Source: Conoideocrella luteorostrata
Lineage: Eukaryota > Ascomycota > Sordariomycetes > Hypocreales > Clavicipitaceae
DNA: 64,000 nucleotides
Direction of reading: 5' to 3'
Assembly: GCA_032433595.1 (NCBI GenBank)
Contig: JASWJB010000169.1
Span: 1-64,000, forward strand
This document shows, one piece after another, positions 10,473 through 21,259 of the stretch. Every line of letters starts with the position of its first letter. The stretch's first letter is position 1. The notes under the pieces were generated by a model, which worked only from the letters and a program-made list of their open reading frames with translations, had not been told where the DNA came from and ran no database searches. Position numbers and translations under genes: made by a program.

Positions 10473-11881
10473 TCAAATATGACACGGCTGGATTGACAAT
10501 TTGACATGCGAGGGGAGTGGATGTCGTGGAGCGGTCGAGATGAGCCTTGTTGGGAATTTGTACCAAGCAAACGGAATACTTCCACTGGCTGGAAATGCAA
10601 AGGTTCAACGTTGAGGTATTGATTATCTATTTTTGCAATAATACCGATAAGGGATGAACATGGATTGCGCAAAGCATAATGACATGGGTCTCTTGTGGGA
10701 CGGCTACGGGTCTCCCTAAATTCGTGCGGATGTGGTGTCATGCACATGCACTAGAGGTACCGTTCGTGGTTTCAAAAGCTTGCTAGCAGATGCAGCTAGG
10801 GAAAGGGAATAATGAAGTGGCTGAGCTAGCGTAGACCTATTCTAGACATTAATTAATATTGTTTGCACTTATGAGCTTACCCCTGCATTACCTGCGTGGT
10901 AAAAATCATAGAGCAGCTGTTGCTTCACATGTCGCGAAAATGAAATGAAGAAGGAGATAGCCATTAGCGCGGACATTGAATTTATTTATAACAAAACTAA
11001 AATTGGAGGATTCGAGATGCAGATTGGATGATCTTACAGAGTCCTCTTCGGACGACACCGACCGAAGTATGTTCCGACCACCAACTGAAGAGCCGTATCG
11101 ACAACTATTCACTATTCCAACCGGGCGTTCCGATCAAACGCTGTATGGGGCCAAGGTCAACCCCCGGTACATGGCTGGGATCAGTCGGAACTATAACATC
11201 GATGAAGACTTAGTTTCATGCCCACATGCGACTCGGGATGGTAATCGGCCAGTGGCTGGAACTATGGCATCGCCCCTACTTGTCAGTCTGCAATCGGCAT
11301 ACATTGTTGCGTACATGCTTCCTCTTCGAACAGCTTCGAATGTGTGGCTTTACGCCCTTCTCCGGGTTGGATTCCTTGTAATCGTTGTTGAAGCCGGCCA
11401 CGGGGCGCATCGAATTCTCGCGCAACAGCAGAAGTTACAGCGCCTTGACTATCGTCAATATGTTGAAGATCCTCATTCATATGGAGGTCTACTTTACTTT
11501 GTCAGCTTGGACGCTAGTTGAAGCCATTGTCGCGCGTAATATGATAGACAGTGCCCGTTAGGGTGTTCGGTCCGTTGGGAGTCCAGCGCCTCCTATAGTC
11601 GTGGGGTTGGAAAGTAAAAGGTATCTCATACCAATACCCGACATGAAGCTGTCCAAAACTAGAGACGCCGCTGCGTGTCTGCGCTAGCCATGGAGAAGTG
11701 TGCCGAAAGCTTGGTGCACGTCGTCGCTGGCGCGGTTTTCTCTCTGATGCGCCCGGTCGCATCGCATCGCCTTTGTTAAAGCAATGTCGCATTATGAGAG
11801 AAACAGGGGTCAAGCAAGCAGTCAAGTAATTTTTTTCGGCACACTATCGGTGTTCTCGGTTAATGTAGATTACACAAAGTA
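10473..11881. other. Gene-poor stretch
   Basis: Contains a 181-codon plus-strand frame at 10976-11521 and an overlapping 103-codon minus-strand frame at 11514-11825, neither with a recognisable domain. The rest appears non-coding. Confidence 0.4.
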
Positions 11882-12784
11882 CTATGCGAAGTTCATATGC
11901 GTGTGCAAGCTCTCGATGGAGTCTAGATGATCCCGTAGAAGTTTGATTTGATTCTCCAAGCTTCCCAGCCAGTCAGCAGCCTTGGCCAGGATGGTAGATT
12001 TTGCCACATCTCGCTGTCCAAGATTGGGTATCAATGCTATTAGTTCATCAAAGCTTTTTTTCATTGAAGCCCGGCGCTCCCGCTCTTGTAAAATATGGCT
12101 CTTCTTCCGTTGTTCAGCCGTCTTCCTGGCCGGACGTAGTTTGCTAAACCTTTGATAACGAAAATGAGAGCTTGAGGCCGGTAGATTTGGGGGAATAGCT
12201 TCCATAAAAGGTTCTTTCGAGGTTTGGGACAGATGTGAATATGCTTGCGGGATATCCTGGCTGGTTCCATCATTCGAAACTGACCGCACATAACTTGATG
12301 TGCTAGAATGCGGGCCTTGTGCCATAATGCCCCAGCACCAACGCGTCGTTGAATTATTGTCGTCCACAATGGAGCTATGCCTTGCAACATCTTGCATAAA
12401 CGACTGCATATTCTGGTAAGTGACTTCTTGAAAATCATCGCTGAGGGTTCCCGTCCCTCTACTCGCTAGAATTGGACTTTGACGCTTGGGTTGAACCGAA
12501 AAGTAGCTGCTGTTAATGGGTGACGGTCGCTCCTTGGGGCTGATTCTCGGAACGCATTGTGACTCATTAATAGAATACAAGTCCCCGCAGCTTCTGGAAT
12601 CGAAAATCCGAGAGTCAAAATGCGGCGGTCGGGTTCTTGCACTGATAGTCGTTGGTGGTGGCATCAGCCTAGTGTTGCTGCCACCTTGGTAGTTGCTTGA
12701 ACCTGAAAATGAACCTTGATTAGGGTCATAATGCGGCGCAACGGAAAACTCGTGGTTGAGAGCCATGACGGTGTAAAAACCCAT
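11882..12784 (-). CDS. bHLH transcription factor
   Basis: A single exon encodes 300 residues (or 294 if the second Met at 12766 is used). The C-terminal 78 residues form a basic helix-loop-helix: a basic helix with HILQERERR (the H-x3-E-x3-R pattern that contacts E-box DNA), helix 1 MKKSFDELIALIPNL, a short loop GQRDVAKS and helix 2 TILAKAADWLGSLENQIKLL, which continues as a short heptad-like extension. The first 220 residues are Ser/Pro/Gln-rich and probably disordered. It should act as a nuclear dimer on CANNTG sites; targets are unknown. Its neighbours, a bZIP gene and a nitric oxide synthase gene, do not show that it regulates them. The domain is certain; orthology to named fungal bHLH factors was not determined. 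Confidence 0.9.
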   Translation of the reverse strand: MGFYTVMALNHEFSVAPHYDPNQGSFSGSSNYQGGSNTRLMPPPTTISARTRPPHFDSRIFDSRSCGDLYSINESQCVPRISPKERPSPINSSYFSVQPKRQSPILASRGTGTLSDDFQEVTYQNMQSFMQDVARHSSIVDDNNSTTRWCWGIMAQGPHSSTSSYVRSVSNDGTSQDIPQAYSHLSQTSKEPFMEAIPPNLPASSSHFRYQRFSKLRPARKTAEQRKKSHILQERERRASMKKSFDELIALIPNLGQRDVAKSTILAKAADWLGSLENQIKLLRDHLDSIESLHTHMNFA

Positions 12785-14829
12785 ACATTAGAGTATGTGA
12801 AAGGCGTGAGTGATTTGGTTGTATCGATAGACGTCAAAAATAGCAACTCAATAAGGCCGTCAAGACCCTAGGCATTCACATAATCAAGTGCCAGCCGATA
12901 AACAGAGCCTCGCTGAACTTAACGAAAAAGCAGGCTCTAACACCCTTATTTCTCACAACTGAGAAAGATTCTCGCCGAGAGTTCCGTTCCCATAAATATC
13001 AAGCGTCAAAGGAAAGAATGCTCCGATCGGCCACAAATACGAGCGAAGTTGGTCCACAAGCATGTTAATAGAGCTGGTAAAATAATTTAAATTGCGCAGA
13101 TTTGCTTCTAAATCAGGATAGAGCCAGCCAGCCAGCTAGCCAGCCTCTCGTCTCGTTTATTGCGGCGTATGAGGCGTCCGTTCTGCGACAACACGTTGGC
13201 GCTAGTCAAATATGTAAATTGCGAGCCTTGATACTAATCCTGCGGAGTATGGGTCCAGCTCACTCCGTTTTGAACTGGATGGAACCACTGCGCCGAAGAA
13301 GCCCGCAAGAAACTAGGGGAGAGCATAGTGTCTATTTTTGGCATCATTTGATTGTGTAGATGGCTATTTTTAATAAACCGATTTTGGTGAGAAAACCTGC
13401 ATCACACAATCACATCAAAATCAAGCAGCAGACATGACTGTCCACCAGAACAGGACAATGTTTCTCCCACCAACCCAACACTCTATGTTCATGCTCTACC
13501 GCTCCAGATGATGAGTTTCAGCCCGAACATGACGCATGCTGCAGGTTAGTAAGTACTAGTCTCATCATTTTTGTAGATGACTCTGACACACAATGCTATT
13601 CCTCGACACCCACGGGGGAAGCCGGCTATTTCCCCATTTAGTGGACGACAAAACGACTAACATCTCCCAATACGGAAGGTAAGAACGACTGCCGAATCAC
13701 ATGGCTTGCGGCTAGCATCATTTGCCAAACGTTGGGATGCGGCGGGTCTGACTCGAGCTTTTCAGAACTAATCAGATCATGCAGAGTTTGACGATAGAGA
13801 GGGAGTAGAGAGCCCAGTAGGCTTGCCTGTCACTGGTACTACCGTTGCCTCAATCACATATACTATAGAAACCAGCGAGATGTTTGGCCAAGTCCCCTGC
13901 CAACTATGTGCAGTGCATGATGAAGAAGACGGGAGGTAGCAACTATTACATGTTGCTATTTCATTCTATGTTCCAGCGTTACATTCTCCTACATACAGTG
14001 AAGAGACGAACTATAGAAAGATTATAGAATCCATGGCTGTAATATGGTGGAGTAGCCGGGCCGACGTCACGACAGCCGAACGCCACCAACATGTACGCTG
14101 AAACCACTAAGCTTGCGCCATGAGAACTTAGGGCGCCACGGTGATACCTTCGGGAGATAAGCCTGCCTGGGGCCAAGTCGGGCTCGAGTCGCCCCTCAAA
14201 GAATCCATTGCAATCGAGTTCACATGCTTAGTTCTCCGGAGCGGACAGAGTCTCGTGATGATGTTTGACCCCTCCAAAGTCTACCCATGGCTTGCTAATC
14301 ATTGTATTCATCGCACAAGTACGTAGCCAATGAGCCGCTTTGAAGTCGTTGATTGGAACTATAACCCCGCACTTGATCTGTCGGTAGCTCGTCCTATTCC
14401 AGTTCCAATTGTGACAATCAGTCTGGCCAAGTGATGAAGGTTCGGATTGCGATGTCAAGGTTTGAGGTATACATAAATGAGTATATAGGCTTTAGAATGT
14501 AATCTGATCTCACATCTGCAAAGACACAGCCCATTCATGCTGTTAGTTGTGGCAAGGCTTTCAAAGCTTTTCGGCTTGCCGATCCAGAAGTTTTAGTCTT
14601 GTGGTAGCTTATAGCTACCTCATGTTTCTTCTCCAGCCCAACAACTCTCACTAACTAAAATCGAACGACTAAGGGCCATTTGTCGGGGCGGTTACAGCGT
14701 CTCACATGGTTGAATATATAAAATACCGCTACTGACGCTGTCGCTCATGGCATTTTCGCTGACATTCGCCAATATTCTGTTGGACTGACTGTTTTATGCG
14801 AAACAAGAATTAGAACGTTCGTTTTAGCA
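12785..14829. other. Gene-free stretch
   Basis: Holds the bHLH promoter, a short CCAG/GCCA tandem tract (about 13119-13147) and small unconvincing open frames on both strands. The last 100 bp are probably the promoter of the bZIP gene. No RNA gene seen. Confidence 0.45.
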
Positions 14830-15554
14830 ATGTCGGGTACCTTGTCCAAGATGGACCCAGAAAAGACAAAACACCACCTGAGTAAGTCTTTGTTCTAATT
14901 GCTCTCGACAACGACCGAGCCGGATACTCATAAACTATCTGAAATAAAGAAAACAGAGGCTGTTCATCCCTAAGTTCATCTCAACTGATTCGAAAAAGAG
15001 CAATGGATCGCGACTCTCAGAGAGCATCTCGAGCCAGGAATAAAGAACGTGTTGCGAAACTCGAGTTTAGTTTGCGAGAACTACAGGCAAAGGATTCTAT
15101 CAATTACAAAATCATCTGGGAGCTTCAGCAGCGTAACGAAGCCCTGCATCTCGAAATAGCTTGTCTGCGCCGAAACCTTCCGTTCGCGGCTAGTAATGAT
15201 ATTTGTGGCACTGTTGGATCCCCCCACGTCCCTTCCCAGAACTTGACACCCGCCGAGTCATATTTACCACGGCTTGCGAAAGATTCTTTACAGTCCGGTA
15301 ATCCACATGGCTTTTCTCCAAGCGCGATCGAATATGGCTGGTTGCATCTCACGCCGCTTATCGAGCATGCACGACCACAAGACATGACTCGCATCGGTAC
15401 GCAAGCAGCTGGAGCGATCTCAGATGCAGACCAGATCCCGGGCTCTTCGGCCCATGATTCGACATATTATTTACAAACCCCACTTCCATTTACACATATG
15501 TCAGCGCAGCTGCACCCCCATCGAGCAAGAGAGAGAGTAGCGCTTGATCAATGA
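14830..15554 (+). CDS. Small bZIP transcription factor
   Basis: Two exons (14830-14881 and 14959-15554) separated by a 77-bp GTAAGT...AG intron encode 215 residues. The splice brings the N-terminus MSGTLSKMDPEKTKHHL in frame with RKRAMDRDSQRASRARNKER, which is a fungal-type bZIP basic region (N-x-x/D-x-Q-R-A-S-R-x-R pattern), followed by the leucine-zipper-like VAKLEFSLRELQA and IWELQQRNEALHLEIACLRR. Many fungal bZIP proteins of this class carry a long C-terminal DUF3425 domain; here the protein stops about 130 residues after the zipper without it, so it is either a short class or truncated. It should bind DNA as a dimer; targets are unknown. Starting translation at the internal Met of the basic region (15003) would remove part of the DNA-binding surface, so the spliced model is preferred. 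Confidence 0.8.
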
Positions 15555-16508
15555 CAATCAGGCACTGGGCGGCGTAGATCAATCGTGTCGTAACGTCGGT
15601 GACAGAGGGCACTGACAGATGTACAAGCGGACTACCTCGCCATGGGACAAGGATGCCTAGCGGCTCCCTCCGCCCGGGAGCATGAAGTGGTACCGTCATG
15701 TTATAGTCAATCCCGATGATGTACTGGCTAGGGCGAAGGGCAGGTGACAAGCTCCGCTGCATGCTCACCCAGAGCAAGTACGCAGTAGGGTAACAGAAAG
15801 TGTGTAGTACAAGGCAGCCACTGTTATTATCTTTTTATTTTATTTTTTTTGCGCGTGTTAGTGAAAGCGTAGCCGAATTGTATATGGCCAGGGACGTTGG
15901 CCAGTGGACGGCATAGTAACTATTGGGACATAAAAAGCAGCATGACTTGATAAGCGCCATCCCCCTCATTTCTCTTCGGTGATATCTCAGCGCAAAGAAA
16001 ACATGTGTTGGATACGAGAACAAAACATGCGATTATGCTCGTCATTATCGCACACTTGAGAGTACCAGCCGCCCTGTAGTCACTAAGTGGCACTTATAGA
16101 TGCCTGCAGGCAAACCCTAGAGGTACTCACCACAAATGGGTGCGCTGACCCCCCGAAAATGGAACTCAGGGCAGCAACGCAAGCACTCTCCGTGATAAGC
16201 ACGAGTGAAAAGTCCGTAGCACACAGTTCGCCTTCCACTTGGTACATTCATGAACATTGATGCTTGGTGAAGGCTGGGTGGTCGCATAAAACATGACCGG
16301 CTGGTGGTGGCGTCTGGGTCGATCATTGGTAAGTGCATGCATGCCGCCGAGCCTTAAAGCCAAGGCTTATCTGGCAGTAGATGTACATAAAATCCATGTC
16401 GTCGTATTATTTGCATAGCTGTAAATAACCCGGCCCCCGCATAGGATGAAGTGGATTTTGCTCAGGATTTGCTCAGTGAGCGAATTATGGCTCACTGAGA
16501 CAGGGCTG
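15555..16508. other. Gene-free stretch
   Basis: No convincing coding frame. An AT-rich tract lies at about 15828-15850. The region ends at the first family A LTR. Confidence 0.45.
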
Positions 16509-16804
16509 TGTTGAGATTAGAGTGGTCCCTCGGAAATGACCGAAGCCTCGTATTAGCAAGAATCGTACGATAGTGGAAGCAGGTAGCAGGATCCGGCGGA
16601 ACGTAGGCATAAGGCCACTAAAATCAAGGAAATTTCCGGCTGATGAAGGACTATATAGAAGGGTTAGAGTTATCGTCAGAAGTCATCACTTTCAAGGCTC
16701 GCTCTTCAATTCAATTCATTTATGTTCAAATCCACCTATTCCTGCCGATTACCACTGTTGCAAATTGCTCCCTTACACCCATTGTAAAGGCACATAACGC
16801 AATA
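16509..16804 (+). mobile_element. Solo LTR, family A, copy 1
   Basis: It begins TGTTGAGATTAGAGTGG and ends GGCACATAACGCAATA, matching family A termini (TGTTG...CAACA) with one change at the very end. The 5-bp flanks GGCTG (left) and GCCTG (right) differ at one base and probably derive from a target-site duplication. The same sequence recurs in inverted orientation at 16836-17149 and 23530-23831. No internal retroelement coding sequence is attached. Confidence 0.8.
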
Positions 16805-16835
16805 GCCTGAGCAGTGCCTGAGTAGTGCCTGAGCG

Positions 16836-17149
16836 TGTTGCGTTATGTGCCTTCATACGTGTGAGGGAGCAATTTGCAACAGTGGAAATCGGCAGGAATA
16901 GATGTATCTGAATATGAATGAATTGAATTGAAGAGCCTTGAAAGTGATGATTTCTGACGATGATTGTGATGCCTCTTCTGAAGAGCATTATAATCCTCCT
17001 ATTCAGTCCTTTAGCAGCCGGAACATTTTCTGGAATTTAGTGGCCTTATGCCTATATTCCTTGGTATCATGCCACCTGCTTCCGCTATCACGCAATTCTA
17101 GCTAATCGGGGCCTCGGGAAGTTCCGAAGGAGCCACTCTAATCTCAACA
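16836..17149 (-). mobile_element. Solo LTR, family A, copy 2, inverted
   Basis: On the plus strand it runs from TGTTGCGTTATGTGCC to CACTCTAATCTCAACA, the reverse complement of copy 1 apart from scattered differences and small indels. It is flanked by a perfect 5-bp duplication, GAGCG at 16831-16835 and 17150-17154, showing integration by an LTR element and later loss of the internal part. Only 31 bp separate it from copy 1, so the pair makes a roughly 300-bp-arm inverted repeat. Confidence 0.85.
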
Positions 17150-17364
17150 GAGCGAGTGTCTAAAAACGGCAACGGACAACACTAGTTTTTCCAGTATAAT
17201 ACTATTGAGACGAGAATAGCTATCTGTCAGGATGGTCAGTGCCGTAACTAGCTAGATGTGTAGGATAATAGGGATGCCGGAGATATTGGAGATAAGGGAG
17301 TTAACGGAGATATAGAAGGAAGAAAGGTGCTACAAAAAGGAGGGCCTCAGGGCATTTGAGGGAG

Positions 17365-17493
17365 GTTAGAGGAATCATCATCAATCACTTTTATTAGCTA
17401 CACAAGTCATTTATTCAATAAATCCTTCTATTTCTGCCGATTTCCACCGTTGCAAGTTGCTCTTGCATGCTCATGAAGGCACATAAAGCAACA
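17365..17493 (+). mobile_element. Family A LTR fragment
   Basis: The 3' part of a family A LTR is recognisable: TTTCTGCCGATTTCCACC, a GTTGCAAGTTGCTC block and GAAGGCACATAAAGCAACA at the end. The 5' half is too diverged or missing. Confidence 0.6.
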
Positions 17494-17725
17494 AACACAA
17501 GTGAAGTAAATTCAAGTGGTCAGGAGTAACAGTCAAATTTTACAAGGCTGATTTGGTTCGTCAAGAAAACAGTCCGACCGTGTGTGTTTGTAAGATTAGT
17601 TAAGCTAGCTATAAATACAATATGCAAGGAAGGCTAATAACTTTTCTGAGCAGATTGTCAACTACACAGGGTAGCCACACGCACACACCACCAAGCAGAG
17701 GAAAATGTATCACCATGGTCACGAA

Positions 17726-20700
17726 TTAATTCGCAGGCTCAAAAACCTCTTCTATCCATCTGTCCCTTAATATGTCCCTAATGGAGTTCACTCCAATGAT
17801 TGCTTCTAAATTCCTTGCAAAGTCGTCCACGGCTGGTCTTGCAGCGCAGGCAAATACACAGGCGCCTTGTTCGAGAATTGCGTTCCGAATGAATTTGCTA
17901 CAATTCTTTTCAAATAGAGTATCTTGAACTCTCTCTTTCATAACGTTGCTCGGTGTCAACGCGAGAAATCCAAGTCTACCCGCACATGCCGCTTCTTGGA
18001 CACAGTCTTTAATGATTTCTGAGTCCTCGGCTTTAAATCCAGCAAAGATAGCGAAATTCTGGTTGATAAAGGACGATTTCTTCCGCAGATTGTCTTCCAT
18101 GATGCGCATTTCTCTTGATCGCACAAACGATTTGTGCTGCAGAAGGCCCCGCAATGGCGCAATGCCCGAACCTGTCGTGAATGCGATAAGAGGCGACGTA
18201 GTTCCCAATAGACATTCCCCAGGTCCGGCGCGCAGCCTTACATAGAGCTCCTGTCTGCTCTCTGCGCCAGAGAGAAATTTGTCTGTGAATAGCCCTCCTG
18301 TATGAGTTTCCACGAGCAGCTCGAGGTAAGATGGCTGACCGTTTGAAACTCGATAGTGTTGAGAGGAAGCAATTGAAAATGTCCTCGGGCCCCTGGTTGG
18401 CAGATCCTGAGCCAAGCTGGACAGTGAGGGTTTAAGATGTTCAGCCGGTCGCAGCTTAATTACCGCCTCTTTGATAGAACAATCCCTAATTTCTCTGAGC
18501 TCTTCTGTGGATGCATCGGTACCCATTGACTCGGTCCAGCTCAAGCTCTTGAATGGCTTCTCTGTATCAACAAGCGAGAGGAGTTGCCTGGAGGTCCATT
18601 TTTGGCCATTCAGGACACATGTTTCTCTACCGGTAAGTCCAAATACATCCAACAACTCGTCAATCTCATGCCCCCACAGTGGAACTATAATATCCGCATG
18701 CCACATTGGAGTGTAATATAATTTCCCGACGTCGAGAACGACGCGTTGTATACGTTCTGATCCAAAGCTTTCTGTTGAGACCAGCCTTGCAACCGCGAAT
18801 TGGCTAGCAAGATCAGTGATCTCGTGGTCGTTGGCAGCGGACGCATCGCTCTGAGAATCTTGCCCTGACGTTGTATCGGCAGTGTTCGAATTCCCGTCCA
18901 ATATTTTTGTGAGTTGCTTTACCCAATCGTCCAACTGCCTCCAGGGGGGGTTCTCCTTTGATGTATCACCTTTCAAAAGAGGCAGCGCCGATTTACACCC
19001 GGTCTTCTCCATCGTGCTCTGCAACTTAATAGCGGCGCCATTGAAGCTTGAACCATATGACGCATTTCCATTGCCAAAAATAGCGAAGGAAAAATCTTTC
19101 AGCTGCCCCGGGTCTCTTGATTCACAATCGCGTAACATTGATGCCCCGTTGGTTGGTACATCGCCCCGACCGGTAGAGCTCGCGATTACGAGAATAAGGC
19201 TGCCCGGTTCAATCGCGTTCCAGTTCAGATCGTTAAGAGCCTCAACACCTATTGTTGTTGGTTTTTCTCCATCATCGTGGCCCCGTGCTTGAAACTTTGG
19301 CGCAAGCGTTTCTGCTAAACGTTTTGCTAAGCGTTCTGCCGTAGATCCCGAGCTACAGTAAAATATTCTAAGCCACCTCGGTTGGCCGGCTTGCCCGACA
19401 TTATTCCTCGCTATGGCCGCCGATTGACCTTTCTTCGCATGCTTATCATTACCAGGAGACAGGCTCGCCACGCCGTTTGAGCCGTGTTTGCCGCGCCATA
19501 TAGCGGCGGGGTTTGCCTTGAGCCGACATATCATAGGTTTAGGTTGGTAATTCGGCGCTCCTCCCCGATGCCAAGCGGGAACAATGCTGCCTTGCGGAGG
19601 GCTTAGCCAGTACGGATCTGCCGGCAATCGGAATCCGTAGGTAGCTAAATGATTGTCGTCAAAATTCAAGTACATGGAACTCGCGGAGAGTGTGTCGCTC
19701 ATCCGTACGCCTGCCTGTTGAAATGACCAGTGAACCGCATAATTAAGCTCTGCCTGTGAGCGTGATAAGTGCAAGAGTCTCTCTGCTTGAGGCAAGTCAT
19801 CGATGCTTTGCCCCGATTTCAGCAGTCGCAAAGCTGACGAAACAGCAGGCAGAGAATTATACCGGAAAGAATCGGCCAGGTCGCGAACTCCAATCTCCGC
19901 ATCCATGAACCATCCCAAAAATGGCACAGCAGTGTACTGCACGCCGCCAATATCAAAGCCGAGCCGTGATAGTGCTGGTGCAGGAACCCAGCGCAGTCCT
20001 AGCTTGTCGAACCCCAACGAGTAGTCGGGGTTAGGATGTCTTATGGATACCGGAGGGAAGGAGTTAGGCGGTATTGGCGTAATGTACGGCTCGTCACCAT
20101 CCGCCACAGTAACTAAGGGCAGGAGATCCCACCTTGTACGGATAGCAGGAGGCTGCCACCCGAGAGAAAGAATAGATTCCGTTATAGAAACATTTCCAGG
20201 GTCTCCCAAAACCGATTTATCTGGCTGAGTGTAGCCAGCGAAAGCTAGAAGTTGAGTGTTCCAAACCATAGGGCCTGGTTTGGTTGGTTCCTTTGCGGGG
20301 AAAACAAATGCTAGGGGGGTTTCAGAGTCCTCTTCTGTTTCATTCATTGGTGACATTTACGTACCGCTTGGATGAATATCACCACCGTTATATGCCTCGG
20401 TCATTTTGTCGATGAGGACGTGCCCCATTTCTTTGCTGGTTGTGACGTGGCGCAAGTCGTATAATCTAAAGGTAGGAAAGTAAGCTAATCTTCAGTACAA
20501 TGCAGAATTATAATGGTTGACAGGGTGATTGAGGACGTATTTTACCTCAAAGAAGAATACTCGCTGCGCATAATACACTTTCTTGCGTGCTTCCAGGACA
20601 ACCTTATTCCGTGCTCAAGCTCCTCAGTGGTTTGTGTCCAATTGCCCCCGATAACTCTGGGGAGCTTGGAGCCTTCAACAGGAACTTGTATAGATTTCAG

Positions 20701-20979
20701 TCGTACTTCTTCCACTGCTTGAGCCACCCTTCGTCTCATTGTTTCATTATCTTTAATAAGGCCATCCCTGCTTAGCTGGGAGATAAAATCAATAGCCTCA
20801 AATATAACCTCGTGGAGATCGCGGTCCTCTCCAACTCGTTGTTCATCCGTGTGAATCATTCTGCCACTTTGGCAAAAAGTTTTGTTGCAGCCTGTGGAGG
20901 ATAGGTTTGCATAGTGTTGCTGAATTCTTTCGAATTCCTCGCACGGCGGCGGTCTTCCGTAGGGAGCCATAACTCGCAA
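17726..20979 (-). CDS. Nitric oxide synthase (oxygenase plus reductase)
   Basis: Exons 20979-20546, 20465-20365 and 20310-17726, with introns of 80 and 54 bp, encode 1039 residues. The N-terminal half is an NOS oxygenase domain: a Cys-x4-Cys pair (C31, C36) like the zinc site, SWKHARKCIMR with the proximal heme cysteine (C135), WNTQLLAFAGY, IRHPNPDY, and GWFMDAEIGVRD containing the substrate-binding Glu (E317). The C-terminal half is a P450-reductase-like module: FMN flavodoxin from about 491 (IFYCSSGST, ASSTGRGD, FGNGNASYG), FAD domain with FSIASS, and NADPH motif TTGSGIAPLRG near 898. It should make NO and citrulline from arginine with NADPH and O2. The segment between the halves (about 440-490) lacks an obvious calmodulin-binding amphipathic helix. 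Splicing out intron 2 removes an in-frame TAA and joins HPSA to FVFPAK, as the family needs. The Met at 20970 is an alternative start. Confidence 0.92.
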
Positions 20980-21013
20980 TCCTGGTAGCTAAACGGAGTG
21001 GTGTGCGTCAAGT

Positions 21014-21259
21014 TTACACCACGGAAGAGTGTGGTGTGGTTGACAATGCCAAAGTCTTTGATGGATAAATTTGATGGATAAATGCTTCTTGATCATACGA
21101 AGTTTTCGGGGTTCCAACTACGGGGCCATAGTGCCGCTGATTCGCAGGACCAAGGTGAAGAATGCCAACGTACAGTGGATCACCATCGTCTAAATTAATG
21201 ATTATTGGAAGGCCAGATTTATATTCACGAGGGATACATAGTTCACAATTATGAAACAC
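21014..21259 (-). other. Unassigned open frame upstream of the NOS gene
   Basis: An 81-codon frame just 34 bp upstream of the NOS start, on the same strand, reads like real protein (for example DDGDPLYVGILHLGPANQRH). I do not recognise it. It could be an upstream exon of the NOS gene, an upstream ORF in its leader, or the end of a decayed gene. No acceptable intron joins it to the NOS frame: the only in-frame option is about 31 bp long, too short for a fungal intron. Confidence 0.3.

Noticed and set aside
10976..11521. 181-codon plus-strand frame as a gene
   Set aside because: No recognisable domain; its hydrophobic part overlaps antisense frames and there is no intron or start context to support it. 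Left undecided.
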